Shown here piece by piece: positions 23,301-38,300 of a DNA stretch of 64,000 nt. A program made the translations under genes and the position numbers. The notes under the pieces were generated by a model that did no database searches, was not told the origin of the DNA, and worked only from the letters and a program-made list of their open reading frames with translations. Source of the stretch: Schistosoma mansoni (Eukaryota; Platyhelminthes; Trematoda; Strigeidida; Schistosomatidae); NCBI RefSeq assembly GCF_000237925.1, contig NC_031502.1, positions 14,310,434 to 14,374,433 on the forward strand, in the 5' to 3' direction. Each line of letters opens with the position of its first letter. Position 1 is the stretch's first letter.

Positions 23301-26300
23301 ACTTGTTTAGACTCTGATCACGCTTTAATACGAGCGCGCATTTGTCTGCGCCTCAATGGACTCAGGAAAATTACACTAAGAAGACCCATTAGGATTGAAC
23401 TGGAGGACGAGAAAGCCAAATGCGAATTCCAGAAACAACTGAGTTCACATCTAGGCAGTTCTGTAAACGAGACTGACCCAGATACTGCTTGGAAAGACAT
23501 ACGAACAGCTGTGGAAACAGCAGTCACATCTATTAGTCATTTAAACCATAGGGCTCCAAAAAACCAGTGGATTTCCTCTAAGTCTATTTCACTGATGGAT
23601 TCGCGTAAGCTCATCCCATCAGGCTCTGAACACGACGAAGAGCGTAAAGAAATTAGATCTTGGTTAACTAAAAGTCTAGGGAACGATCGTGAGCAGTGGT
23701 GGGCAACGAAAGCAAAGGAGATGGAAAAGGCAGCGGCTGTAGGCAACACCAGGCAACTATTCAGACTAATAAAAGAAACTGGAATTAAGAAGTCAAGTGT
23801 AAGTGAGACAATCTCCGAAAAAGACGGAACCCTTATCTGCTCTCAACCCAAACGTTTAGAACGATGGGCGGAACACTTTAAGGAGCAGTTTAGCTGGCCT
23901 TCAGCTACTGCACAACTACCCACTATTCCCAGAAAACCTGAATGGAACATTGAAGTAGGCCCCCCGACCCTACTTGAAGTTCAAAAGGCTATAAGTAATC
24001 TGAAACGAGGAAAAGCAGCTGGTCCTGATGGATTGGCTCCAGAGGTCTTTAAATATGGTGGTCCAATTTTAGCGATTAGGTTGACTAATATTCTGGCTAA
24101 AATCTGGGAGACGGATGTAATCCCATCTGACTGGTCACAATCACTTATTGTCCCAATATATAAAAAGGGGTCAAAATCATCCTGCGATAACCATAGAGGA
24201 ATTAGTCTGACTAACATAGCATCTAAAATACTAGCCTCAATAATTATCAGGCGCCTAACTAAGACTCGTGAACTGCAAACACGAGAAAATCAGGCTGGCT
24301 TCGGACCTGGTCGTGGCTGTATCGACCACATATTCACCATTCGTCAAGTTTTAGAGCACAGACATGCTTATCGGCGTCCGACAATGATAGTTTTTCTTGA
24401 CTTAAAAGCAGCATTTGACTCTGTAGACCGAGAGGTTCTGTGGCAGTGTCTGTCATTGAAAGGTGTACCTGAGAAGTACATAAACCTTTTGAAGGCTCTT
24501 TACTCGAACACTATTAGTCGAGTGAGAGCTTATGGCGAACTGTCATATGATTTTACAACCTCAAGTGGTGTCCGTCAAGGCTGTCCACTATCCCCATTTT
24601 TGTTTAACTTCATTATAGACCTGTTGCTGCAAATAACACTCTCTTCGACTGAATCTACAGGAATTGATCTCCTACCAGGGGGACCACTAAGCGACTTAGA
24701 ATACGCAGATGACATATTCCTATTTGGTGAAGACGCTGGCAAAATGCAGAGTCTTCTGTTGGAACTCAGTAATAATACCAGGATGTTTGGGATGCGTTTC
24801 TCCCCATCCAAATGTAAATTGTTACTCCAGGACTGGCCTGCGTCAACACCCGAACTAAGGATAGGGAGTGAAGTAGTCGAACGCGTCGACAACTTCACTT
24901 ATCTTGGAAGTCTGATCAGCCCTAATGGGTTGGTGTCTGACGAAATCTCTGCACGGATTCAAAAAGCTCGTTTGGCTTTTGCCAACTTACGTCACCTATG
25001 GCGTAGACGAGATATCCGTCTATCAATTAAGGGACGAGTATACTGCGCATCAGTTCGTTCTGTTCTACTTTACGGCTGTGAAACATGGCCATTAAGAGTA
25101 GAAGATACTCGTAGGTTACTAGTATTTGACCACAGATGCCTTAGAAATATTGCTCGCATCTGCTGGGATAACCGGGTAAGTAATAGTGAGGTTAGACGCA
25201 GGGTATTAGGGAACGATGGTAAATCAGTTGATGAGGTGATGAATCTTCATCGACTGAGATGGTTGGGCCATGTGTTACGTATGCCTGAACACCGATTACC
25301 ACGACGCGCTATGATGACTAGTATTGGGGACGGTTGGAAGAGAGTTAGGGGTGGCCAAACCAAAACATGGCATCAGTGCTTGAAGTCACTAACTTCTAGT
25401 CTGAGCCATGTTGGCAGATGCAGACTACCTGGTTGGGGTCCGCGTGACTATCGTAACCAATGGTTGGAGACTCTGTGTGACATGGCTCAGAATCGATCAC
25501 AATGGCTTAGGTGTATACACTCTTTATCTTCCCTTAAACCTTGAGACTAAAATTGCTTCATATCTCTCTTCCTTCCTATACTATATCCTTATATACAACC
25601 TTTCTTTATATACTACCAACACTAAATTAACTACTATTAATCCGGTGTTGATCTTGTTGTGCTAACGAGGTATGGCAACTTGGACCGATGCATATATGTG
25701 CCTGGTCCTACGTTGTAGCTGACTGACTGACTGAAGCGATAAGTCAGTGTTCATGTTACTTATGTTTCATATGAAAACTTTTCCGCTTTATTTTTCACTC
25801 GAATCAAGCTAATAACATCTGAATAGAAATAAGTAACTACACCACCCTATTTAATGTACACGAATGGAGTGACATTAAAGTAGTGTAAGCAATAAACTTA
25901 TACACCTGAGATTTCTTTACTCTTGAAAGTTTAAAAAAGGGATAAATTTCAAGGATGTGATAGCAGTAAGGTGTTTTCTTAAGATAAACAGCATCCACAC
26001 CGATTCTACATTCTTACAACGGAAGATGTTAGAAAAGGTCGACCCTAGAAATAAAATACCTCACTGTACCCTACAGACTTTAGTCTTTTAAAGTACGGAG
26101 CTAACGCATCAAAAACTGAATACAAAAGGGCATATGTCACCAGCCTCAAGCAACTGTTCCTTGGTCTTCAGGATCGCACTCTCAGGTTATTATGAACACC
26201 ACTAATCCGGTTTCTGTTTTAGGTTTTTCAAGAGGAACTATTTTTTTACGATAGAGGCAACTGGAAATTGATAACTACGTTTGTACACCTAACAACAAGC

Positions 26301-29300
26301 TAAATCATTTCGTTCATAATTAATATTACTTTTGACAGTTACATGTTATTGCTATCCATTTATCTTATCACCTTATCTGGGTTTTTTATTGTCTGTTCAC
26401 CTTCTCAACCTTCAAACTAACCGATTTCAGCTGTGTTTGGTCAAAAGACGTAGATATTATTGCAGTAAATTGTGATCTCAAACATATATATCGTTTTTAT
26501 AAGGGGTGTGAATTATCCTGCTGTTGATATTCTTGACTGTATTTTGACGTCTTTGTTCCTGTTTGCTCATCAACACTGAGATACAGGTACTTCCGGCTGA
26601 CGAGTCCCAAATAGGACGAAATGCGAATCCTGAACTTCACTGCTAGACACAATCTATCTGTTCTATAAGCTTATCTAGAGGAACAGAAAGGATATTTTGA
26701 TTATTACAAAGAAAGATTTATAGGAAGTTTCTTAAATTTCCTGGAAATTTTAAGTTGTTTACCATATGATGTCATACATTGAGACGCGTTATTCAGGCAG
26801 CTAAACGCAATCTTATTTAAATTGCTTCCCATTATATTTCATGGTGTTCCATTTGCTTCCACATCGTAATCTCTGACTCGTCATGATAGTTATTTCCAGA
26901 AAGTGGTATATATGTGATATTTTTGTTTTTGTGTCATCTCTTAACGCCCAACCTCGAGATTAACAGGCTGGATTCCGTAAGGATCGGTCATGCACAGATC
27001 AAATTGCGACACTACGGATCATCGTGGAACATTCAATTGAGTGGAATTCGTCACTATATATCAACTTCATCGACTATGAGAAGGCGTTTCACAGTGTGGA
27101 CCGAAGAACATTATGGAAACTTCTTCGACACTATGGAGTTCCTCAGAAGATTGTCAACATTATCCGGAACTCAAACGACAGACTACAGTGAAAAATCGTG
27201 CATGGAGGACAGCAGACAGATGCATTTCCAAGAAAGAACCGGAGTCAGACAAGACTGTTTACTCTCCCTATTTCTTCTGGTGATTGACTGGATTATGAAG
27301 ACTTCGACATCTGAGGGGAAACACGGAATACAATGGACATCTCAGAATCAATTAGACGATGTGGACTTCGCAGATGACCTAGCCCTCCTATCCCATACAC
27401 ACGAACAAATACAGAAGACAACTAATGCAGCAGCAGCCTCTGCACCAATAGGCCTCAACATACACAAAGGAAGACGCAAGATTCTCAAATACAACACGGA
27501 GAACACCAACCCAATCACACTTGATGGCGAAACTCTGGAAGATGTTGAAACAGCCAAATGCGAATTCCAGAAACAACTGAGTTCACATCTAGGCAGTTCT
27601 GTAAACAAGACTGACCCAGATACTGCTTGGAAAGACATACGAACAGCTGTGGAAACAGCAGTCACATCTATTAGTCATTTAAACCATAGGGCTCCAAAAA
27701 ACCAGTGGATTTCTTTTAAGTCTATTTCACTGATGGATTCGCGTAAACTCATCCCATCAGGCTCTGAACATGACGAAGAGCGTAAAGAAATTAGATCTAG
27801 GTTAACTAAAAGTCTAGGGAACGATCGTGAGCAGTGGTGGGCAACGAAAGCAAAGGAGATGGAAAAGGCAGCGGCTGTAGGCAACACCAGGCAACTATTC
27901 AGACTAATAAAAGAAACTGGAATTAAGAAGTCAAGTGTAAGTGAGACAATCTCCGAAAAAGACGGAACCCTTATCTGCTCTCAACCCAAACGTTTAGAAC
28001 GATGGGCGGAACACTTTAAGGAGCAGTTTAGCTGGCCTTCAGCTACTGCACAACTACCCACTATTCCCAGAAAACCTGAATGGAACATTGAAGTAGGCCC
28101 CCCGACCCTACTTGAAGTTCAAAAGGCTATAAGTAATCTGAAACGAGGAAAAGCAGCTGGTCCTGATGGATTGGCTCCAGAGGTCTTTAAATATGGTGGT
28201 CCAATTTTAGCGATTAGGTTGACTAATATTCTGGCTAAAATCTGGGAGACGGATGTAATCCCATCTGACTGGTCACAATCACTTATTGTCCCAATATATA
28301 AAAAGGGGTCAAAATCATCCTGCGATAACCATAGAGGAATTAGTCTGACTAACATAGTATCTAAAATACTAGCCTCAATAATTATCAGGCGCCTAACTAA
28401 GACTCGTGAACTGCAAACACGAGAAAATCAGGCTGGCTTCGGACCTGGTCGTGGCTGTATCGACCACATATTCACCATTCGTCAAGTTTTAGAGCACAGA
28501 CATGCTTATCGGCGTCCGACAATGATAGTTTTTCTTGACTTAAAAGCAGCATTTGACTCTGTAGACCGAGAGGTTCTGTGGCAGTGTCTGTCATTGAAAG
28601 GTGTACCTGAGAAGTACATAAACCTTTTGAAGGCTCTTTACTCGAACACTATTAGTCGAGTGAGAGCTTATGGCGAACTGTCATATGATTTTACAACCTC
28701 AAGTGGTGTCCGTCAAGGCTGTCCACTATCCCCATTTTTGTTTAACTTCATTATAGACCTGTTGCTGCAAATAACACTCTCTTCGACTGAATCTACAGGA
28801 ATTGATCTCCTACCAGGGGGACCACTAAGCGACTTAGAATACGCAGATGACATATTCCTGTTTGGTGAAGACGCTGACAAAATGCAGAGTCTTCTGTTGG
28901 AACTCAGTAATAATGCCAGGATGTTTGGGATGCGTTTCTCCCCATCCAAATGTAAATTGTTACTCCAGGACTGGCCTGCGTCAACACCTGAACTAAGGAT
29001 AGGGAGTGAAGTAGTCGAACGCGTGGACAACTTCACTTATCTTGGAAGTCTGATCAGCCCTAATGGGTTGGTGTCTGACGAAATCTCAGCACGGATTCAA
29101 AAGGCTCGTTTGGCTTTTGCCAACTTACGTCACCTATGGCGAAGATGAGATATCCGTCTATCGATTAAGGGATGAGTATACTGCGCAGCAGTTCGTTCTG
29201 TTCTATTTTACGGCTGCGAAACATGGCCATTAAGAGTAGAAGATACTCGTAGGTTACTAGTATTTGACCACAGATGCTTTAGAAATATTGCTCGCATTTG

Positions 29301-32300
29301 CTGGGATAACCGGGTAAGTAATAGTGAGGTTAGACGCAGGGTATTAGGGAACGATGGTAAATCAGTTGATGAGGTGATGAATCTTCATCGACTGAGATGG
29401 TTGGGCCACGTGTTACGTATGCCTGAACACCGATTACCACGACGCGCAATGCTGACTAGTGTAGGGGATGGTTGGAAGAGAGTTAGGGGTGGCCAAACCA
29501 AAACATGGCATCAGTGCTTGAAGTCACTAACTTCTAGTCTGAGCCATGTTGGTAGATGCGGACTACTTGTTTGGGGTCCACGTGACTGTCGTAACCAATG
29601 GTTGGAGACTCTGTGTGACATGGCTCAGAATCGATCACAATGGCTTAGGTGTATACACTCTTTATCTTCCCTTAAACTATGAGATTAAAATTGCTTCATA
29701 ACGTTTTTCCTTCCTGTACTATATCCTTATATACAACCTTTCTTTATATACTACCAACACTAAATTAACTACTATTAATCCGGTGTTGATCTTGTTGTGC
29801 TAACGAGGTATGGCAACTTGGACCGATGCATATATGTGCCTGGTCCTACGTTGTAGCTGACTGACTGTTGAAACATTCACGTACCTGGGAAGCATCATTG
29901 ATGAATAAGGAGGATCTGATGCAGATGTAAAGTCGAGGATTGGCAAAAGCAAGGACAGCATTTTTACAATTGAAGAACATATGGGACTCAAAACAACTCT
30001 CAACTAATTTCAGAATAAGAATCTTTAATGCGAACGTCAGGACAGTCATACTGTACGGAGCCGAAACGTGGAGGACTACTACATCCATCGTCAAGAAGGT
30101 ACAAGTATTTATAAACAGTTGTCTACGCAAAATACTCAACATTCACTGGCGGGATACTAACAGCAATAGAGTTTTATGGGAGAGGACAAACCAACTTCCA
30201 GCTGAAGAGGAAATTAGGACAATACGTTGGAAGTGGATAAAACATACATTGAGGAAATCACCAAACTGCATTACGAGGCAATCCCTGACTTGGAATCCGG
30301 AAGGGAAGTGGAAAAGAGGAAGGTCAAAGAACACATTATGCCGGGAAATAGAAGCAGATATGAAAAGGATGAATGTTAACTGGAAAGAACTGGAAAGGAT
30401 TGTGCAGGACATGGTTGGATGGAGAATGCTGATTTGCGGCCTATGCTCTTCCACGAGGGGTAACATGCGTAAGTAAGTAAGTAAGCCATCTATTAAGTAA
30501 ACATATCTAGAATAGGCATTCGAATCTTGATAAACACACGGCGGGTTCACAGTTTCTTTCATCAAACTAAAGCATCAATATAAAATATTTGAAGTTCATG
30601 GATGTTTAGCGGTCATGAATGTTTCCCAAATTTTATCTAACTAGTATGTTAGAAACCCGTGCTTGCTCAATATTGATTTTATTCGTGCGAAATCTATAGA
30701 TTAGTAAAGTTAATCTTAGTAAAAGTCAGACAAAATAAATGATCACATTACAAGTTTTATCTTCTCACAAGGATTTTAAAATTACACATTAACAATGTTC
30801 GTAAAAGATTCAGCTTATATACATTTTTTAGAGAGTGTTGACAGAACCATTTTATGCTACCTTTATAAATTTAAAATCAATGTATACTGAGTTGTTATAA
30901 CGTATGATTTGCCCAATTTAATATATGAACGCCAATTTAGAGAGGAGTAAATTTGTTGATCGGACGCAAATGATACATAAAATCGTACGAGCAGTCTTGA
31001 GTGCGTATCGGCCCTGCTATCTGCCTAGCCCAGCCAGTTGAGTCCAGAACACAAATAACAGCCTCGGCAATATGAATCATTATTCACAAGCATACTGGGT
31101 TTATATACAAACCAAACAGACCACATTATACCAAAAAATAGGAAAATAACATTTGTACAATAATTGGCCAATGTGGCTGGGGATAGGGGGAAAGTAATCA
31201 ATAATAATAGTTCAAAGATCAAAATAAAGGTTATGATAAGAGGAACACGAATACGATTAGATCAGTTGTTTAACAACTATACAATAGGAAATAGGCATAT
31301 TACATTTGTCCATAAATAGACCTCAGATTTACCATTCATAATTCACCATGGGATATAACATGAGTTATTATTTATTATATAGAAAGCCTATTATAATTGC
31401 GTCCACATTGATGAACAGCAGTAATTTGGTTGCAAATCTTCGGCTTTATCTACAAAATAATTCATTTTAACAAGAAGTTTAGACTTTGTAGCATAAGTCA
31501 CATCACAAATTATTTTCTTAGTTTCATCGTGTCTCTTTAGATTAAATATCATGCTTCATTTTTGGATAGATCATGGTAAAAGTACATACTTAACAAAATG
31601 ATGTTTTCAATCCGGATTTATCACTAATTATGCATGTATCTTTTTCCAGATGAATGACTTACAATCTATCTTTTATCATCTATGCCAATTAACATCTTTA
31701 TTGGGCTGCTACCTACAAGTTTTCGAAGTTTTGATCTAGTGTAATATTTTTATTTTTCCTGCATTATTTGTTTTTTTTTACCAGGTTACGTCAGTTTTTG
31801 ATATCGCCGTTAATGGAACTGTTCACAATGTAATTCATCATACACCTATATTACGTGATATTTCAATTGCACCATTCAATCTTTTCAGTAAAAGTGCGTC
31901 TCTCCTGCTCAACAATTTCTTGATAAAATGCATATGTTTAGTTGAAGAAGTTTTGTGGAGATTGGTTTGATTTGTGGGTTTTATTCGTCACAGGTTTATA
32001 TAAACTAAGATACCACTAAAAGCCAAGGAGGACTGAATAACTGTTTCGTGTGCTGTTTATATTAATGAGTTCGAACTTCAACTTCGACAACAATCAGTAA
32101 CTCATTTAACAGAATGTAAATAAGAGTATTAGTTTAGCAATTAAATTGTACTCAGACCACTTGTAATATAACTAATCAAGTAGATAATCGTCCAATTCAA
32201 TGGATTGGAGTGAGATGATAATTCGTACAATTTATATAGATGATATAATCGATTTTTTAAACAGATAGACACACGAACAGCCACATTATGTAAAAAAACA

Positions 32301-35300
32301 GATACGAGTTCAGAATTAGTTACATAAAATAAAACGAAATAACTAATAGGTTTAGAATGACGCATTTAGTTGTCACATAATTCTGTAGTGTCGTATGTAG
32401 TTCAAGTCAGTAGAGTGTGTATTGACTTGCCATTTAAACTGATCACTATTAGCTCTTAAAAATCTGCGAAACATTTTTTATTGATATATATTTGTTTGTT
32501 ACTTAACTCTCGTAGCACACACTATCGTACAGTGGTTCGAGAAGTGATGTCTACTACAAGTGGTCCAGATTGTGTTTGTACTGCACTGTCAAGTAACAGT
32601 AGTGTTATAGTATAGAGCGAATACATTTTCATAAATACTCAATGCTGTCTGTTCCTGCAGTGTATTGGGTTAAACATATTTTTATCTGCTTTGATGTTCA
32701 TCACTTCTACGTTCTGCGTTTACATATTCTTCTACAAACGTAACTAAATCACCAATTATGGGCCCTTTGTTTTACCCTGTATGCTTTATAGTAACCTCTG
32801 CCCATTTAACCCTGATTTTCGAGGCTCTTCAGGAAAAAATAAATAAATATATTTCAATTAAACTAGGAATCAAGTAGTTCTAGATGACGAATATACAAAA
32901 ATGATAATATTCAGTGACGTTCATTTTCATATTCGAATTCGATTGTATACAATTTATTTCTGTGGGTACTCGATGATCGAACGATAACCATTGAATATTG
33001 TAACTCATTATCAGTCATTTAGAAATACACCAAATGCTGGAGTAAAAAGCTAAAACTGTCAAATTTGGTGAAATTCGATCAAATCTTGTTGTACGCATTT
33101 GCATATCCTACTTTTTCTTGTTATGGGTTGACTTAAGTTTCTACATGTATCTCACATGGTCGAAGTTTTGGAAGCTCTGCTTTCTAGTATTCAGTATAGC
33201 TTGACCTTTTTGTGCAGAAGTGTACATTGTTCATAATTAACACAAGTAGAAACAAAAATTACACAAAATCTCGTGCAAAATTCTATTCGTTCCAGTTGGT
33301 ATACATTGCAGTTGCTCGAAAGGAAATTAAAATAGAAACAGTAGAAATTTCGTGTTTAGTTATTTGCTTGACCTAGCGAATAGCGGATACATGTTCACCT
33401 TTTGGGTACTATTTATCGTTTATAGTTTCACCTGTGAAATCTTCCTTTTTGATTTATTCACCTATTTTATTTAATAGTATCTCACAGATTATTTGTAAAC
33501 CTCAGTTTATTACATAACAATCTTCTGCAAATCAGTGTTAATAGCTCATTTTGTGAACCATTAACTATCTGTTTAACGTATTTGATCTTACTTTTCAGTC
33601 ATTCCCTCATTATCAGCAAACTTGGATGCTCAAATTCCTATTGATTTATGTATCCTTGACATAAATATAAATCTCATTCTGTCTATTTTCGGTTTTGTAA
33701 TTTGTAACCTTCAAAATAATGAATTATCAAACCAAAGTCAGTTATTCTATTTAATTGCTAGGGTTAATTTATTTACCATGATTCTGTAAACGCTTCAAAG
33801 TTCTAGCTAACTTAATGGTGCCATTAAGTTTGATTTGTTTAATCTATCATCCACCAAATTTGTAACGACCAGAAATCCTCGAGTTTTCGAACAGTAAGCT
33901 GCAATACCCAATTTTCTAGTTAGTGATACACTATTTGATATTACCCAAACACAGTGATTTGTAAATAAATGTGGTAATAATTTGTTGTTTAAGAATTATG
34001 AAGGTATAGATTATACAATATAACTAAATAGTTTTAAGAAGTTAGCTGTACAGTCAGCTTTCGTTCTCGAAATTGAATACAACACTAGGTATAAAAATAT
34101 CATTTGCAAGAAATACTAGAAAACTGATTACCCGTCAGAGAATGATAATGTATCCTATCACGGAAAGAACAGTTTTACCATACTGGCTAGCTAGTTTTAG
34201 TACACTCAAAAGTGAATTTTAGGGTATGAAGTTCAGAAGACATTCAGAATCATGAATACTAACTACCTGCTAAGAATCACAGGGACTTCCAACAAACTGG
34301 AAACGTACTGCAATCCATAAACGAACAATCCAAATCAATCAGTTCTAGCAAATGTAGTCAAAAAGCGATTAAATGTAGCAGCCTCTGTAATCAAAGGTCA
34401 AGAAAAAGCAATATCAGCTAGGATGTACTTAAATAGAAATAATACTGTAGAAGAAACGCAGTTGTAAGTGAATATGAACATTAACCTTGTTCTGTATCAA
34501 AGATTAAATATGATATGCGCAAAATGGATGAGAAGGGAAACCTAGTAATTAAGGTGAAACAAAATATTGGTATCATATGGCATGCATGTAGGAGGGTTTT
34601 TCTCGCTCCTACATACGGACATACAAATACTAAAGGATCTTACAATATTATTAAGTTTCTAATCATGCTTCTTGATTTTACCATTGTGTAAAAAAACTCC
34701 TTAACTTTGTATATTCTCACAGATTCAGCGAATTGGGTTATTCATTTGTGTGGTGTCGTAATTGACAACAGTCTTGGTGAGTGTTATTATTATGTTAAAT
34801 TATCCTGCAGAAGTTCTGTAATTCATCCGGCAATTTCTCCCTTTCTTGAGTTAACGAAGTGTGCTTGAAAAAAATTTTAATTTGAAATCGCTAGAACTTT
34901 GTGTAAAAAATTATTAAACACACTACGTCTACACACCAAATGAACAAAAGCTGTCGGTTGGGTAGCGCAATCTCTGGCGGATGACTTCATAACTACTGTC
35001 AATATTTGAAATCAGCTTCAAATCACTTTTATTTCGTATCCAGGTTTGGTTATGTTTTATTTTGCATAAGCACATATTCCGGGGACCAAAAAATACACAC
35101 GAATAAAGCCTCAACTTGCAAAGAAATAAAGTAGAGAGGAGGAGTACAAACTAAAAATAAATAAACAGAAGTGGTTTTTCATAAGAGATACAGTTCAGTT
35201 GAAAGTACAACTCGAAAGCCTTTCAGTTAAGGGAGTTAATTTTATTTCTATGAAGAATGTAGTCACAAACCATATGCGGATTATCTATAGCTTCTACTCT

Positions 35301-38300
35301 GAGCCATATCTGAAAACATCGCAAGCTCATCGATGTTCTATTCTCGTTAGCATACTCGTTGCAAACGGAAGTATGTACATTCTTCATCGGTAGCAAAAAT
35401 TTAGCTAAGTTTATGAAAACGATCTCATCATTCATTGAGCACTGGATTCAAATTATATTTCAACAGCTTCGGTGTGTGTCTTCAACTCATTAGATGTAGC
35501 TCTCATTCTGGTGTTCGAACCCACCTTTCGTCATTATGTAGATCTTTCACTTCATCAGTGTTATTCTAGTTTGTCCGAGTTAAATATTCTTTAAATAAAC
35601 TAATTATTCCTAAACACGTCCGTTTAAGTATATATTTATCAACATACCAATTTGTCCAGATTGGATATTCAATCATTTTTGTAGTTCCTTTGATTGCTTT
35701 CCTTCAAACTCTTCTTCTAGGTTGCTCATGGTTATTATGTGTAAATAATATGGTTTTTCCAAAAATAGTTGCTAATCACGTGAGTTTTGTCTGTCTGAAA
35801 AGATCTTTTATACATTTTTCAATCAGGTGCTCGTCTTAGCATTTAATTGATTACTGATTTTCTATCATTTTCGTCCACCAAATGTTTATGTATTGAATTA
35901 TTTGGAACATCTTTGTAATTGCGTTTACAGCTTTTCATATATTACTGGTAGATTGTTTATCGATTTAATGTTGCGATCTCCTTTGTACAATGTTTCTTTT
36001 CATTGTTAGTCGAAATTCTATTACTTGCTAACCTTCAAACCCATTGTTAGCTGTTCATAATTTTCAAGCTACTTGACTTTTGTCAATCATCATAAGGCCA
36101 CTTTCTCAACCATATATTTCGTTCATATTTTCCATCGTTTAGATCACTAATAGTAATCAAATTCGCAGTGCTCTGTTGTTTTACAGAGGTCAGTTCCATA
36201 GTACCCTCTTTAAAGTGATAAACATTCTGAGTATTTTATGCTTTCCGAAGCAGCTCATTTGGTTTCCTGACCAGATTCTCACCATCTTAAAAAACACAAG
36301 ATATTGTATTGCGATAAATTAGTTTGAGCAGTTTTTTATATATCCAACCATCCGTTCTTAGCGTCTTTGACAAGTGTCCGTCGATGTACGATATTTGCAT
36401 ACTATCTAGTGTTCACTAATTTTCGTTTTGCTGGTGTTATGAGTAAAGTGGAACAGTTTTTAACATTTTCTGGATGAACCACAAGTCACTGTAAAGTGTT
36501 TACTTTTTCCGTTTATCTATATTGAACTGTGTATTTCTATAAGTGGAAGAAGGTCAATAGTTTAACATCCTGTAATACTTAGTGATTTCTTTATTTGGTG
36601 AAACTAAGAACATTGATGGTTCAATATGGGTGCTATTATTTTACAGAACCTAGTTGTGGATTTTCTACTTCATCGATCCAGTGGCAAAAGTGTACTGTTA
36701 GAGTACTGCTCTAAATTGGTGGTGGACGGTATCGAAGAGGTTACTGCCAATGTTAACAAACCTGTGAACTACAAATTCGATGGGTATGGGTTGAATCAAC
36801 GACTAGATCAGTTTGCATTCGTCTTTAAACGGATTTGCGAAGTGAGCTACTGTGGGACAAACGTCACGAGTAAATTGCTCGCTGATTCTGATCGTAAAGC
36901 GCCAAGTGCTTCGGCACCATCATGCCATTGTTCTACAGTTGTGAGTGATGCTTTAAATTTAATGTGGATAAATACACTTTTATTGCAAATACTTTAAAGA
37001 TTTTACTTGAGTCATATTCAGCTCCTGCATATTTTCCTCTGTTGTGCCGATTTAATTCAGGTAGTTTCATCACACATAAGCCACCGCCTCAAAAACATCA
37101 AAAATAAAACGATTCCAAATCGTTCACCGGTGATAGAAAATAGACTTTGTACTTGTGGCCATTTGCACATTTTTCAAATATTGCAAATAAAACCGCTCAA
37201 TAAACACCAGTCACGCTTCCTCTATCTGTTTTTTTAATTTCTTCACTATTCAGCCAATTATGGTTAATACGATTACGTGGTGGATATGATAGTATATTCG
37301 GTCTCCTCTCTTACCAGCACGATGCTAGACATTGATAACTTCAGATCTTATGCCACCACCCTACATCTGGTTGGTGTGACATGTTTGTAAGATACTAGTA
37401 TTTAGAATTATGTTTGACTTATGGTCATAGTTTGATCAGTATTCCTAAAACGTCATAGCTGATGAAATTTCGAGATAACATTTTAAAGGTTATCCATTTC
37501 TCCGTTTTAGATGCAGCTATAACTTTCTGAACTTTAGGACATATTGGAATATGACTGGTCACCGATGTTTATATAAGTTTTTAATGAAATAGGTTTGATT
37601 TTCAGGTAAATACATGTAAAAGTAAATAGTTGATAAATCAACTGATTAGGGGAGTCTTCTCTCAGATAGTAGGACATTGTTTGAATCAAACCAGGGATAG
37701 TTATCCATCCTTCTGATGACCCTAGTTTAAGCAACATTTACTGGTTCATTATGAAAAGGGTTTCTGTTTAAATGTATTGGAAAGCAGACCTTCTTTATAC
37801 AGATATTTTATTTTTTCATTTTGTTCCTCACATTTTTAAAAACTCTTCAATGTTTTCATATTTTATTTCGACAGAAGACAATATCCAAAGGATTACATGC
37901 GGGTTCATTAACCTTCTACATCATTTCCCAATCTGAAATATATTCACATTTATTTCTAAAGAACCAAGATGTTGAGGTAAATGAGTTTGATTAGTTTTTA
38001 AGCTCATAGTAATTAAAATAATATTGTTCAAACCTATAAGTCTTTATTCGATTACCGGCCATTCACCTTTGAATGAGACAACATATTGTTTTATATTTTG
38101 CTATTAAGCTTTAAACTGAACAATGAATATATTGCTGTGATGAAAACCGGTTACTTTTTAAATTTTCTTACAGAAAATTAAAGCGAAAGCTTTTTATGAT
38201 CATCCAAATATATATGAGGAATTTTGACTCAGACATTTAAATATTATATAATTTTTCAAATAAGATTTGTCACGTAACTGATATCTGTCAACAGTTAAAA

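Noticed and set aside
23318-24898. Minus-strand frames of 69-107 codons inside the intact RTE (and their twins at 27348-29036)
   Set aside because: They are antisense shadows of the RTE ORF, identical in both copies for that reason.
22164-25544. The RTE ORF as a domesticated host gene
   Set aside because: A 12-bp target duplication, a mobile-element 3' end and a near-identical second copy show that it is an ordinary transposon insertion.
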